Source: Mucilaginibacter dorajii (GTDB taxonomy: Bacteria; Bacteroidota; Bacteroidia; Sphingobacteriales; Sphingobacteriaceae). From it: 64,000 bases of DNA. This document shows, one piece after another, positions 1 to 10,920 of this stretch. The first letter of the stretch is position 1; each line of letters starts with the position of its first letter. The notes under the pieces are model-generated. The model was given only the letters and a program-made list of their open reading frames with translations. It had not been told where the DNA came from and ran no database searches. The stretch spans positions 310,001 through 374,000 of the forward strand of contig NZ_JANTYS010000003.1 in assembly GCF_024808255.1 (NCBI RefSeq), in the 5' to 3' direction. The position numbers were made by a program, and so were the translations under genes.

Positions 1-875
1 GCATACTCTGCGGTGCCCCACCAAATACCGGCTTGCATACCATATTCAACACCAACCATCGCTTCCATTACATTGTGCAATTCATCATTAGTTGCATAAT
101 TATTGTTAGCTCTCACGGTTTGTTGAAAAGTGGCATAGTTATCAAAACTACCGGCAAGCTGGTGGGTATTTCCTTCATCTAATTTATCTTTTAAAGGGAG
201 GTACCAAATTAAGGCCTGGTCGTCATTAAGCGTGTTGCCCCCGCTGATACGAATGTTGGTAAAGCGGGAATTACTTTTCAACAAGCCGGCAATATTATAA
301 AAATCGTTAACTGTACCTTGTTGGCTTAATGGATTATCCGGCTCATTAAATGGCGAAACGGTTACTACGGTGCGTCCGGCATCCTGGTGCCGTTTGGTAG
401 TTACATCTATCAGTTTTGCCCAATTAGCGGCATTGCCCATAAACGATGCATCAACGCTGGGGTTGTCGTCATTTAACACCACTTTGGTATTTGTGCCCAG
501 CCAGGTATTAATTATATTTATTCGTTGATTAAGCGTGGCCAGTTCGGCGGGTGCAAGGTCGCCATTTACCAATGCGGAAGTTGGCGTGAACGATGATCGC
601 ACCAAACCCACCCGGTCAGCACCCATAAAGGCTACTCCCCGTCTAACATTTACTTCACTGAGCCATGCCAAATCTAATCCAAACGTAATTGGTTTGGAAA
701 CCCCTGCATCCGTAACTCTAAATGGCACTGTCCTATCCGGAATAGGCTGGGCAACAAAGTAGTTACTTGCACTTGTGGTTTGTGCAGAAACGTACGGCGA
801 AGCCATTATGCCCAAAGCTAACAGTCCTGATTTGCACAGGCTATCCAGCTTAAAAATAGCAGTTTTGATTTTCAC
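1..875 (-). CDS. Secreted glycoside hydrolase-like protein, C-terminus beyond left edge
   Basis: Read on the minus strand, an open frame of 291 codons runs off the left edge. It starts at a GTG at 875; a stop lies eight codons upstream and no ATG is available before residue 23, so GTG is the best start. Residues 1-31 look like a signal peptide ending VSAQ. The body has a TIM-barrel glycosidase feel: VSPFNEPD around residues 174-180, where E178 would be the acid/base of a clan GH-A type enzyme, and aromatic-rich GIWWGTAEY at the cut end, preceded by NVMEAMVG, which might hold a second acidic residue. I infer a secreted glycosidase; the family (GH5- or GH30-like) cannot be settled because the C-terminal half is missing. 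It is divergent from the ABC exporter gene. Confidence 0.6.
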   Translation of the reverse strand, partial: MKIKTAIFKLDSLCKSGLLALGIMASPYVSAQTTSASNYFVAQPIPDRTVPFRVTDAGVSKPITFGLDLAWLSEVNVRRGVAFMGADRVGLVRSSFTPTSALVNGDLAPAELATLNQRINIINTWLGTNTKVVLNDDNPSVDASFMGNAANWAKLIDVTTKRHQDAGRTVVTVSPFNEPDNPLSQQGTVNDFYNIAGLLKSNSRFTNIRISGGNTLNDDQALIWYLPLKDKLDEGNTHQLAGSFDNYATFQQTVRANNNYATNDELHNVMEAMVGVEYGMQAGIWWGTAEY

Positions 876-1216
876 AATATTTTTTGATTTAATTGGTTAT
901 CAGGGAATAAAACAGGAACACAGGTTAACCTCAGCGATGGTTTCTAAGTTCTGAGTATCCGTTTTATTATATGATTGCCTATAAGACCAGATTATGAATA
1001 AAAGGGTGAATAGCCTTGTGGTTTTTATACCGTTGTGGGAAAGTTATATCTGCTTTCGTACAAGGGTATTTATCTAACAAAATCACAACGTGACACTTAG
1101 AAACTCTTTTGAAATCACCCAATAATGTAAAATAACCCCCGTGTTATTGCTATTGTAAACTAATGGCCTGCTATTTATTTAGTTTTGCGTTAGTTGTTCA
1201 CTAATGTGTTTAAATA
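876..1216. other. Divergent intergenic region, no gene
   Basis: This 341-bp AT-rich spacer separates the divergent glycosidase and ABC exporter genes. I see no ORF of coding character. A TAGTTTTG box at 1180-1187 fits the Bacteroidota -7 consensus TAnnTTTG and could serve the ABC gene, although the nearest TTG upstream (1153-1155) is 24 bases away, slightly longer than usual. Confidence 0.4.
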
Positions 1217-3052
1217 TTGGATACCAGCCGCCCACCAAAAAATACAATCAACCAGGTTACCTTAAAGGAACGATTTGAAGCCCTTAAAAATTTGCCGGCT
1301 TTTTTTAAACTGGTATGGCAAACTAACCACTGGATGACGGCGGTTAACGCGTTGCTGCGAATTGCGCGCTCTGCTATGCCCCTTGGGTTATTGTATGTGG
1401 GCAAGCTGATCATCGATAGGGTGGTTTTGATAAGCCACGCACCTGTTAAGGATTTAACCCTGCTTTGGGAACTGGTTGGACTGGAGTTTGCGCTGGCAAT
1501 ACTTACTGATGCTTTGAGCCGTGCTATTACGCTGATGGATAGCTTGCTTGGCGATTTGTTTAGTAACCACACCTCGGTAAAGATTATGGCACACGCTGCA
1601 ACGCTGGATCTTGACCAATTTGAAGATTCGGTGTTTTATGATAAACTGGAGCGGGCGCGCCAGCAAACCATAGGTCGCACTATATTGCTGTCGCAGGTGA
1701 TGAGCCAGGTACAGGATTTGATCACCATGGGTTTTTTAGCTGTTGGTTTGATGGCTTTTAACCCCTGGTTGATAATTTTACTTCTGATAGCTATTATTCC
1801 GGCTTTTTTAGGCGAATCGTACTTTAATGATCGTAGTTACGCTCTCACCCGTGGGCAAACACCAGAGCGACGGGAACTTGATTATATCCGCTACCTGGGG
1901 GCCAGTGATGAAACGGCTAAAGAGGTAAAGATCTTCGATCTTTCGGGGTTTATTATTAGTCGTTTTAAAGAACTTTCAGATAAGTTTTATGGCGATAATA
2001 AACGCCTGGCAATCAAACGATCATTGTGGGGTACATTTTTTGCCATGTTGGGCAGTTTAGGATATTACGGAGCTTATGTAGTGATCATTTACAGAGCGGT
2101 AAACGGTAGTGTTACTATTGGCGAACTGGCCTTTCTTGCCGGTTCATTCCGCCAGTTGCGGGCTTTGTTAGAAGGTATTTTAACCCGTTTTACGGCTGTA
2201 TCACAAGGTGCTATATACCTGCGGGACTTTTTTGAGTTTTTTGAGATCGAACCTAAAATAAAAATGGCGGCAAATGCGCTGTCCTTCCCTAAAGTAATAC
2301 AACATGGCTTTACCTTTGAAGATGTTGGTTTTAAATACATTAATTCCGAAAGATGGGCTAACCGGCATTTGAATTTTACCCTTTATCCGGGTGAAAAGCT
2401 GGCGTTGGCGGGGGAGAACGGTGCAGGCAAAACCACGCTTGTTAAATTACTATCGCGTTTATACGATCCAACTGAAGGGCGAATCCTGCTGGATGGGATA
2501 GATCTGCGTGAGTATGATCTTGCCGATCTGAGAATGAACGTTGGCATAATTTTTCAGGATTATTTGCGGTACCAAATGAGTTTTGCTCAAAATATCGCCG
2601 TAGGCAAAATAAGCGAGGCCGATAACCGGCCACTAATTGAAAACTCTGCGCGCCAAAGCCTTGCTGATGTATTGGCGGCCAAATTACCCGGGGCTTACGA
2701 TCAGCAATTAGGAAAGCGATTTGCCGATGGAGTTGAATTATCGGGGGGAGAATGGCAAAAAGTAGCGCTGGCCCGTGCCTATATGCGTGATGCGCAACTT
2801 TTAATATTAGACGAACCAACGTCGGCACTTGACGCCCGGGCCGAATTTAATGTTTTTGAACGCTTTGCCGAATTAACCAAAGGCCGGTCGGCTGTACTGA
2901 TTTCGCATCGTTTTAGTACAGTACGTATGGCTGATAGGATATTGGTTTTAGAAAAAGGCGAGTTAATAGAAATTGGCAGCCACGAAGAACTACTACAAAA
3001 AGGTGGCCGCTATGCCGAGCTTTTTGATTTGCAGGCAGCCGGGTATAGGTAG
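1217..3052 (+). CDS. ABC exporter, fused permease and ATPase (MsbA-like)
   Basis: A 611-residue half-transporter with an N-terminal six-helix exporter domain (about residues 25-330) and a C-terminal ATPase. Visible ATPase motifs: Walker A GENGAGKTT with K405, Q-loop in IIFQDYLRYQ, signature LSGGE at 508-512 (the usual Q is E), Walker B LLILDEPT with D532/E533, D-loop SALD and the switch histidine H564 in LISHRFST. Such proteins dimerise and export lipids, peptides or drugs; the substrate cannot be told from sequence. The frame opens at a TTG (1217) right after an in-frame stop, so the N-terminus is uncertain, but residues just after it (LKERFEALKNLPAFFKLVWQ) read as true coding sequence. It stands alone, downstream of a candidate -7 box. 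Confidence 0.9.
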   Translation: MDTSRPPKNTINQVTLKERFEALKNLPAFFKLVWQTNHWMTAVNALLRIARSAMPLGLLYVGKLIIDRVVLISHAPVKDLTLLWELVGLEFALAILTDALSRAITLMDSLLGDLFSNHTSVKIMAHAATLDLDQFEDSVFYDKLERARQQTIGRTILLSQVMSQVQDLITMGFLAVGLMAFNPWLIILLLIAIIPAFLGESYFNDRSYALTRGQTPERRELDYIRYLGASDETAKEVKIFDLSGFIISRFKELSDKFYGDNKRLAIKRSLWGTFFAMLGSLGYYGAYVVIIYRAVNGSVTIGELAFLAGSFRQLRALLEGILTRFTAVSQGAIYLRDFFEFFEIEPKIKMAANALSFPKVIQHGFTFEDVGFKYINSERWANRHLNFTLYPGEKLALAGENGAGKTTLVKLLSRLYDPTEGRILLDGIDLREYDLADLRMNVGIIFQDYLRYQMSFAQNIAVGKISEADNRPLIENSARQSLADVLAAKLPGAYDQQLGKRFADGVELSGGEWQKVALARAYMRDAQLLILDEPTSALDARAEFNVFERFAELTKGRSAVLISHRFSTVRMADRILVLEKGELIEIGSHEELLQKGGRYAELFDLQAAGYR

Positions 3053-3242
3053 TTAACAGTTTTTAGATAGCAGTTGGCAGGAGAACTCCGGTCAGATTGA
3101 ATTGAATTTTAGTTACCTTAAATTTAATTATCCTTCATTTTAGCAAAAATAATTTCAATTAAATCCTAACTTTCTTGAAAATCGCGTAAAAATACGCATG
3201 ATTTTAGGTGAAATCCCCGTATGTTTTTTAAAGATCAACATG

Positions 3243-3250
3243 TATCTTTG
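3243..3250 (+). promoter_or_regulatory. -7 promoter box of the lipoprotein gene
   Basis: TATCTTTG matches the Bacteroidota -7 consensus TAnnTTTG exactly and lies 49 bases before the ATG at 3300, leaving a leader of about 40 nt. No clean -33 TTTG is seen. Confidence 0.45.
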
Positions 3251-3299
3251 ATATAACATTTACTTAATACCTAAGTCCACACTTAATACCCCTATCGCT

Positions 3300-3629
3300 A
3301 TGAAACTTTTTTACCATTTTTTATTCTTTGTGTGTGCCTCACTCATATTGGTGGCCTGCGCCAATATGTTCGCATCAGATCCGCAAAGTCAACCACAAAC
3401 AGATGAATTTACATCGCCGGAAACAGACAGCAAAAGCACGGCTGACGATACTACTGTAGCGGTTAGTCAAACCAATCCGTTCATGCTAACCAGTTTAAAA
3501 GAAATTGCTGCTTTACAACCTGTTGTAGGGTTTGAATTTGAGAAAACCGGTATTTATAAAACCGGAGGTTATTTGCACCAGTTTCAAATGGCTGTGAACC
3601 AATTACAATTGCCCAAAAAGTTCAAATAA
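3300..3629 (+). CDS. Small hypothetical lipoprotein
   Basis: A 109-residue protein with a classic lipoprotein signal: basic MKLFYH, a hydrophobic stretch, and lipobox LVAC with C20 as the lipidated residue. The following 40 residues are rich in S, T, D and Q and are probably a disordered linker; the C-terminal 50 residues (about FMLTSLKEIAALQPVVGFEFEK onward in content) could form a small domain. I do not recognise the family. It is monocistronic, with a good -7 box upstream and a hairpin terminator downstream, so it is very likely expressed. Predicted location is the periplasmic face of the inner or outer membrane. Confidence 0.75.
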   Translation: MKLFYHFLFFVCASLILVACANMFASDPQSQPQTDEFTSPETDSKSTADDTTVAVSQTNPFMLTSLKEIAALQPVVGFEFEKTGIYKTGGYLHQFQMAVNQLQLPKKFK

Positions 3630-3670
3630 GTCAGTTAATAGTTAGTTTAATTTAGTTAGGGAACAGTTGC

Positions 3671-3710
3671 AAGCAGCCATTACAGCAATGTAAGGGCTGC
3701 CTTGTTTTTT
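3671..3710 (+). terminator. Rho-independent terminator of the lipoprotein gene
   Basis: GCAGCC (3673-3678) pairs with GGCTGC (3695-3700) and is followed by CTTGTTTTTT, a standard stem plus U-tract 42 bases after the stop codon. Confidence 0.75.
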
Positions 3711-3726
3711 ATAACTGGTTAAATGC

Positions 3727-3876
3727 CTAATATTTAAAATGCCCGAAAGCAAAAAATACAGTTAAAAGGGGGATGGCTAATAAAAAGTATGCTTTTGCTA
3801 ATTGTACGTTATCGGCGTTACCAAGTACAAATACCTTGTACATATCGGTTTTTATAGTGTTTATTTTCGCTTTCAT
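3727..3876 (-). CDS. Small single-pass membrane protein
   Basis: A 49-codon frame from ATG at 3876 to TAG at 3727. The product has a polar N-terminus (MKAKINTIKTD), then a hydrophobic segment of about 18 residues near the C-terminus (AYFLLAIPLLTVFFAFGHF), as expected for a one-helix membrane protein. It lies in the otherwise empty 326-bp gap upstream of the DUF983 gene's end and has the same orientation as that gene. The composition is coherent with a real gene, but I know no homolog and no function; it might be a small regulator of a membrane complex. Confidence 0.4.
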   Translation of the reverse strand: MKAKINTIKTDMYKVFVLGNADNVQLAKAYFLLAIPLLTVFFAFGHFKY

Positions 3877-3955
3877 GACTCAAAAAAAATTAAGTTCCGG
3901 TAAATGTGAACTGTTGTAATTTTGACAGAAAGCCGGGTACTTGGTTTAACCGCTT

Positions 3956-4372
3956 TTATAAATTATCCTTGCTCATTTCGGGATGGTAATGCAAGCCTGG
4001 GGTAAGCCAATGCAGCAACACCACTCTTGAATACCTGAAATTAAACGGAGATAACACTACCGCTACCGCCAAAATGATACCGCAATACACCCATGGGTTA
4101 TTACTGCCCGTCAAAACGTGAATGGCAACAGCAAGGGTAACCATTTCTGCTACGTTTAACGCGTAGCTTACAAACATAGCTACATAAAAATAACCAGGTT
4201 CGCGCTCATAGGTTAAGCCACAATGTGAACAGGTTTTGTGCATCTCCTGTCCCTTAAAACCATACATGCCGTTGATGAACAAATCGCCACGACGACAGCG
4301 GGGGCATTTGGCGTGCACTATAGCGGGCCATGCTGCCAGTTTGTATTCTTTATTTTCCATTATCGTATCCAT
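3956..4372 (-). CDS. DUF983 family membrane protein
   Basis: 138 residues. The N-terminal part carries a zinc-ribbon-like pair of knuckles, CPRCRRGDLF and CSHCGLTY, followed by REPGYFYVAMFVSYALN and two or three membrane segments; this order is diagnostic of DUF983, a family of unknown function found in Bacteroidota and Proteobacteria, often near respiratory or membrane genes. An ATG at 4372 and a second at 4360 are possible starts. Only four bases separate it from the stop of the upstream AraC regulator, so the two are almost certainly cotranscribed; the regulator may control it. Confidence 0.85.
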   Translation of the reverse strand: MDTIMENKEYKLAAWPAIVHAKCPRCRRGDLFINGMYGFKGQEMHKTCSHCGLTYEREPGYFYVAMFVSYALNVAEMVTLAVAIHVLTGSNNPWVYCGIILAVAVVLSPFNFRYSRVVLLHWLTPGLHYHPEMSKDNL

Positions 4373-4376
4373 AATT

Positions 4377-5252
4377 TTAATGTTTTAAAGCTTGTTTTCG
4401 AAATTCCTCGGGGTTAATGCCTTCTGCTTTTTTGAAAAATTTGGTAAAGTAGGAGTTATCGCTAAAATTGAGTTTAAGAGCTATCTCGCTAATGCTAAGC
4501 CCGGGGTTTACCAGCATCCGTTTAGCTTCAAGCAAAGTACGGTTGCGAATCAACTCTCCAGCCGATAGACCAACCAAATCTTTACAAACCGCGTTGAGGT
4601 GGTTTGGGGTAATGTATAATAGTTCGGCATAATCTTTTGGCAATTTGATATCGGCATAATGCTGCTCTATTAGATTTTGGTAATTTTTTAACAATGTTTG
4701 GTTATAGGTAGGCTTGATACTAACATCGGGATTGGCATTTAACCGGTTAATGTGGATAAATAGCTGCAGCATGAGCAGGCGCACCATATCACTGCCGGCA
4801 ACAGCAGGTTTTACAACTTCAATTAATATGTTTTCCAGTATCGATCTGACTATTTCAAAACTTTCTTTTGGAAGATCGATCACTGCATCCTGCAAACTGC
4901 CACTGAAGAATGAAAAATTATGTAAATATCCCGGCTGTAATATAAAGGATTGGATAAAAGCCTCAGAAAAGTTAATGATATAACCATCTGTAAATCCCTT
5001 AAAATGCCAGGAATGTACCTGCCCGGGTATCATAAAATAGATTTGCCCCGGTTTTACAGTAAAGCTTTCAAAATCTATAGTATGACTGCCACTGCCTTCG
5101 GTAAATAATACCAAATGATAAAAAGAGTGTTTGTGCGGAAAAAAAAGCTTTTTGTGTGAATCGAGGTAGGGTGCAAACCGGCTCACTAACAGGTCATCCT
5201 GCCTGATATCAGACAGAGAGCAAATATCATAAACCGGAATGTTTTGTATCAT
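4377..5252 (-). CDS. AraC family transcriptional regulator
   Basis: 291 residues: an N-terminal cupin-type sensing domain (residues about 30-150, with HKHSFYHLVLFTEGSG and PGQIYFMIPGQVHSW typical of the AraC cupin) and a C-terminal pair of helix-turn-helix motifs (about 185-285, including ITPNHLNAVCKDLVG and LSISEIALKLNFSDNSYFTKFFKK). Proteins of this layout bind small effectors and activate nearby genes. It is the first gene of a two-gene operon with the DUF983 protein. The effector is unknown. Confidence 0.9.
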   Translation of the reverse strand: MIQNIPVYDICSLSDIRQDDLLVSRFAPYLDSHKKLFFPHKHSFYHLVLFTEGSGSHTIDFESFTVKPGQIYFMIPGQVHSWHFKGFTDGYIINFSEAFIQSFILQPGYLHNFSFFSGSLQDAVIDLPKESFEIVRSILENILIEVVKPAVAGSDMVRLLMLQLFIHINRLNANPDVSIKPTYNQTLLKNYQNLIEQHYADIKLPKDYAELLYITPNHLNAVCKDLVGLSAGELIRNRTLLEAKRMLVNPGLSISEIALKLNFSDNSYFTKFFKKAEGINPEEFRKQALKH

Positions 5253-5340
5253 GTACCAAAATTACATACTATACCATTTGTTTAATGGTATTATTACTAT
5301 AATGAATGGTACTATTTACTGATTATGCAAATGGGTATTA

Positions 5341-7104
<1,764 letters not shown>

Positions 7105-7316
7105 TTAAAATAAAAAGTTAATTATACAGATAGCCTTTACGTATTAATGGACAAAAAGGATATGGTAATTAAGGAAAAATTTTGATTAAAAAACGATTTA
7201 TCTGTTCAAACAGATAAATAACCAGGGTTAATTGTTTAATAATTAAACTTTGTGTTCTTGCTAATTATTAAGCAATTAATTAGGATGGCAGGAGCGGGGC
7301 CGGGTGGTGAAGAAAT

Positions 7317-7350
7317 TAAAACAGCATGCTTTTGAGCGTGCTGTTTTAAC
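7317..7350 (-). terminator. Terminator of the first aldo/keto reductase gene
   Basis: A stem pairing 7318-7329 with 7336-7347 (AAAACAGCATGC against GCGTGCTGTTTT) lies seven bases beyond the aldo/keto reductase stop codon and is followed on the minus strand by a T-rich run. Confidence 0.75.
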
Positions 7351-7356
7351 AATTAA

Positions 7357-8307
7357 TTAATAAGCGCTGGCTACAGTTAGCTTATCAATGACCTCGTTAC
7401 TTAATTGCAAAGAAGCAGCTTGTGCAAGTTCGTGGAGTTGGCTTACACTTGTCGCGCTTACAATTGGCGCTGTTACGGTTGGCCTTGCAATTAACCATGC
7501 TAAGGCAACCGCGGCTGGCTTAGTATTGTATTGTGCCGCTACCTCATCAAGGGCCTGTAAAATGCGCATGCCCCTGTCGGTAAGATATTTTTTAACCATA
7601 GCGCCACGGTTACTACCTTCCAGATCAGCTTCTGAACGGTATTTGCCGCTTAAAAAGCCACTTGCCAATGAAAAATAGCTGATAACACCCAGCTTTTGTT
7701 CTTTAATGAATGGCTCAATAGTGGTTTCGTATTTTTCCCTGTCAAACAGGTTATATTCGGGTTGCAGGGTTTGGTAGCTTGTCAGGCCTTTTTCTCGACT
7801 AACCTTTAAAGATTCATGTAGTCGCTCAATGGAAAAATTTGAAGCGCCAATCGCCCTTACCTTACCATCTTTTATCAACTGGTCAAACGCTTGCAGTGTT
7901 TCCTCAACAGGTGTTTGGGGATCGTCGAAGTGGGATTGGTACAGATCAATATAATCGGTCTGTAATCGTTTTAATGAGTCTTCTACGGCTTTAATAATGT
8001 AGTCTTTTTTAAGCCCCTTTTTATCGGCGGCTAACTCGGCGCCAACTTTGGTAGCAATAATCACTTTATCGCGCTTGCCGCTTTGCTTAAGCCATTTGCC
8101 AATTTCCGTTTCCGATTCGCCGCCCTGGTTACCGGGCACCCATTTTGAGTACACATCGGCGGTATCAACAGTATTAAAACCCGCATCTAAAAAAGCATCT
8201 AAAAGTAATGCCGTATCGTTGCCTTTAACTGTCCATCCAAACACATTGCCGCCAAAAACCAGTGGTGCTGTTTTTATGCCCGATGAACCTAATTCACGCT
8301 GTTCCAT
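7357..8307 (-). CDS. Aldo/keto reductase
   Basis: 316 residues, full length for the family. The catalytic tetrad is visible: D48 and Y53 in VDTADVYS, K87 in IATKVG and H126 in LYQSHFDDP, with the NADPH-binding region near the C-terminus (TAPIVSATSVSQL). The enzyme should reduce aldehydes or ketones with NADPH in the cytoplasm; it resembles the YajO/IolS-like subgroup acting on small carbonyls. The gene is monocistronic, with its own terminator. It is not closely related to the second reductase at 19.6-20.4 kb. Confidence 0.9.
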   Translation of the reverse strand: MEQRELGSSGIKTAPLVFGGNVFGWTVKGNDTALLLDAFLDAGFNTVDTADVYSKWVPGNQGGESETEIGKWLKQSGKRDKVIIATKVGAELAADKKGLKKDYIIKAVEDSLKRLQTDYIDLYQSHFDDPQTPVEETLQAFDQLIKDGKVRAIGASNFSIERLHESLKVSREKGLTSYQTLQPEYNLFDREKYETTIEPFIKEQKLGVISYFSLASGFLSGKYRSEADLEGSNRGAMVKKYLTDRGMRILQALDEVAAQYNTKPAAVALAWLIARPTVTAPIVSATSVSQLHELAQAASLQLSNEVIDKLTVASAY

Positions 8308-8476
8308 AGTATCAATTATTAAAATTACATGTAAATAAAAGCTTCGGATAGGAAGATTTGTTTGTCAGTACATTGAAATATTGATGTTACATTTTAAGTG
8401 ACGCATATTTGCGTCTTCCGCTATACCGGCCAGCGGCAAAAATAATCTGCACATCTGAAATCTAACACCTGCACAT

Positions 8477-10669
8477 TTATTTCAATACGTTTTCTGTTAC
8501 CCTTGCAATGTCATAGCTTATTTTATTAATAAAGCCCAATTGTTCTTTTAATAAAGATTCATCGGCAGTAAGCTCCGGCTTCTCGGCTTCGCTGGCAGGA
8601 TTAGTTTTGCCAATATGGAACTCAATAGCTGTCCCGTGTAGTTTTTTATTGACCTCGTTAAGTACCGCTATATTCTTTTTGATAAGCCTCAGCGCCTCGG
8701 GATGAGGGCGTTGCGTGTTTTTTATCAAACCGGACGCCACTGTGCTGATATATGACGACAAAATATGATTGAGCACCACAAACTTATGCACTTCTTTAAT
8801 ATTGCGCTGCTTGCTTTTGGGTTCTGATGTCATTCGTTCAAACGTGGCCGATAAGTTGGCCGATTTTACGTAAACCTCTTTGCGAGCCAGCTTGTAAACG
8901 GTAGTATCTATAATTTTACCCGATATGCTGTCGGCAATGGTTACCAGGTAATTGATGTTGGCTTTTACAACCTCGCGTAATGTTTCCTCAATCATTTCAA
9001 ACTCCCAGGTTGGGAAAATAAGATAGCTGGCAATAAACGCAATGGACGAACCTATGGTAGTATCAATGATCCTTTCCTGGGCCACATTTAAAAGCCCTAC
9101 ACCTAAAAACTTAAACAGGATAAGCACATAAGGTGTCATGAAAATTACGCTTACCACGTAGTTTAAACGCTGAAAACTGTAAGCGCCCAGCATAAAAATC
9201 ATCAGGAAAATGAACTGTGCCGTTGTATCTGGTATCAGGCTCAATATCAATATACCTATGGCGCCGCCGCCAATAGTGCCTATCAGTCTTTGGTAATTAC
9301 GCTGTTTTGACAGGCTGAAACCGGGTTTTAATATCACAATGATAGTTAGCAGCACCCAATAGCTATGACCGCCCTGCGCAACTGTTTTAGCCGTAATAAA
9401 GCCGATCAAACAAACCACTGCCACGCGTAAAGCGTGTTTAAATGCGCCCGAGCTAAGGGTAAGGTTGTCAAAAAATATATGAGGTGTATAATCCTGGTGG
9501 GTTACAAATTGCGAGTACTCCACTTCGCCTTTAATTTCTGTTGATTTGAGGGATGTTTTTGAATTATAATAGCTGTAAATATTGTTGATGCCCTCGGTTA
9601 AGTTGCGCAGGTTAATCAGCACCTTTTTTAATACCAGCGTGCTGTTTTCCTGCTGATCCTTGGCAATAGAGTCTATCTTAAGTTTTAATTTTTCAAGCTC
9701 GATACTAAAATCCATTACATGCCTGTGGCGGGTATTTGATAAAACGATGTAGGCAATATCATCTAATTCATCGGCCATGTTATGGATAATGCGCGCAATC
9801 TCGTTTAGTACACCGGTATCTTTAAACTTATCCCGTATTTGCTGGTAATCATAATGTGTGGCCATGATTTGCTCAAACATATCAACCAGGTCAACAAATG
9901 TTAATACCAATATCCGGCTTGCCGGAGTTGATTCCCTTACCATTATACGGCTTTTAAAAAGCATTTCGCGCACAGCATCCTGGTGCTGACTTACCTGGAT
10001 CTGTTGCGATACCAGTTTGCGGTAGTTTTCGTCGATATCGCTGTCGGGGTTATAAAATTCGGCCTTAATACGTAAAAACTTGGCTATGTCTGCCACATTT
10101 TCGCCCAGGGTTTGCTGGGCTGCTCGATAGGGGCGGATGCCAAAGAAAACCAGGCTAAAAATCATGTACCATACGCCACCTGCTAAGATAGTTGCACTGT
10201 AAGCTATAACCCCCGAAGCGGGGAGTGCTTTATCCATCATGAATATCATAATGAGCAGACTTGATGTGCCAACCGACGCGGCACGGTTGCCATAAACAAT
10301 AAACATGCTGAACAGGAAGGAGAGCAAGGTGATCTCTAACCCCAGGGTGTACACATTAAGCCGTGCAAAACCGGTGGTAACGGCCACTATAAACAGGCAA
10401 AGGTTACCAATACCCATTGAATTACGTTTATGCAATACCGGGCCAGGGTTATCAATAACACAAATACAAAGCGCGCCTAATGAAAGGGTAAGGCCCAAGT
10501 TAAACATGCCAAATTCCATCAGCAAAAGCGATGGTAACAGGATCCCCGCAGAAATGCGCAAACCATCAGAAAAATACTGACTATAAAAAAAGCTGCTGAT
10601 TTCCCGGGTGTTTAATTTCATTAATTTTTGGCTGTTTTTTAACCAGGATAAAGCTATGATGTTTACCAT
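8477..10669 (-). CDS. FUSC family inner-membrane protein (YccS/YhfK-like)
   Basis: 730 residues. An N-terminal block of six membrane helices (about 35-190), a long soluble helical domain (190-400), a second six-helix block (about 405-540, with HSYWVLLTIIVILKPG typical of FUSC) and a helical C-terminal tail: the layout of YccS/YhfK and aromatic-acid exporter subunits. The function is probably export or membrane homeostasis, not established. The frame opens at ATG 10669, but ATG 10621 (MKLNTREISSF) is equally plausible and fits homologs better from memory. It is divergent from ppc. Confidence 0.85.
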   Translation of the reverse strand: MVNIIALSWLKNSQKLMKLNTREISSFFYSQYFSDGLRISAGILLPSLLLMEFGMFNLGLTLSLGALCICVIDNPGPVLHKRNSMGIGNLCLFIVAVTTGFARLNVYTLGLEITLLSFLFSMFIVYGNRAASVGTSSLLIMIFMMDKALPASGVIAYSATILAGGVWYMIFSLVFFGIRPYRAAQQTLGENVADIAKFLRIKAEFYNPDSDIDENYRKLVSQQIQVSQHQDAVREMLFKSRIMVRESTPASRILVLTFVDLVDMFEQIMATHYDYQQIRDKFKDTGVLNEIARIIHNMADELDDIAYIVLSNTRHRHVMDFSIELEKLKLKIDSIAKDQQENSTLVLKKVLINLRNLTEGINNIYSYYNSKTSLKSTEIKGEVEYSQFVTHQDYTPHIFFDNLTLSSGAFKHALRVAVVCLIGFITAKTVAQGGHSYWVLLTIIVILKPGFSLSKQRNYQRLIGTIGGGAIGILILSLIPDTTAQFIFLMIFMLGAYSFQRLNYVVSVIFMTPYVLILFKFLGVGLLNVAQERIIDTTIGSSIAFIASYLIFPTWEFEMIEETLREVVKANINYLVTIADSISGKIIDTTVYKLARKEVYVKSANLSATFERMTSEPKSKQRNIKEVHKFVVLNHILSSYISTVASGLIKNTQRPHPEALRLIKKNIAVLNEVNKKLHGTAIEFHIGKTNPASEAEKPELTADESLLKEQLGFINKISYDIARVTENVLK

Positions 10670-10920
10670 AACCCTTGCAAATTTTTGATGCTGATAAACC
10701 GCATTTCATTTAACGCCTTTTTTACGGCTAAAAAGGTCTGTAAATTTACAAAAATTAAATCTTTGGTCATTATTTTAATAAATATGGCATTAATACCATA
10801 TAATCATTATAAATTATTTACTTTTTGCTGAAATTAAATTTTAGATAATTAAATTCACCCCCGGTATTGCTGGCTGACCAATACCCATCAATTTTAACCT
10901 TTCAAATTATTCGTAGTACT

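Noticed and set aside
10867..10920. Upstream TTG extension of ppc
   Set aside because: An ATG at 10921 begins the recognisable sequence; the 18-residue extension looks like leader DNA.
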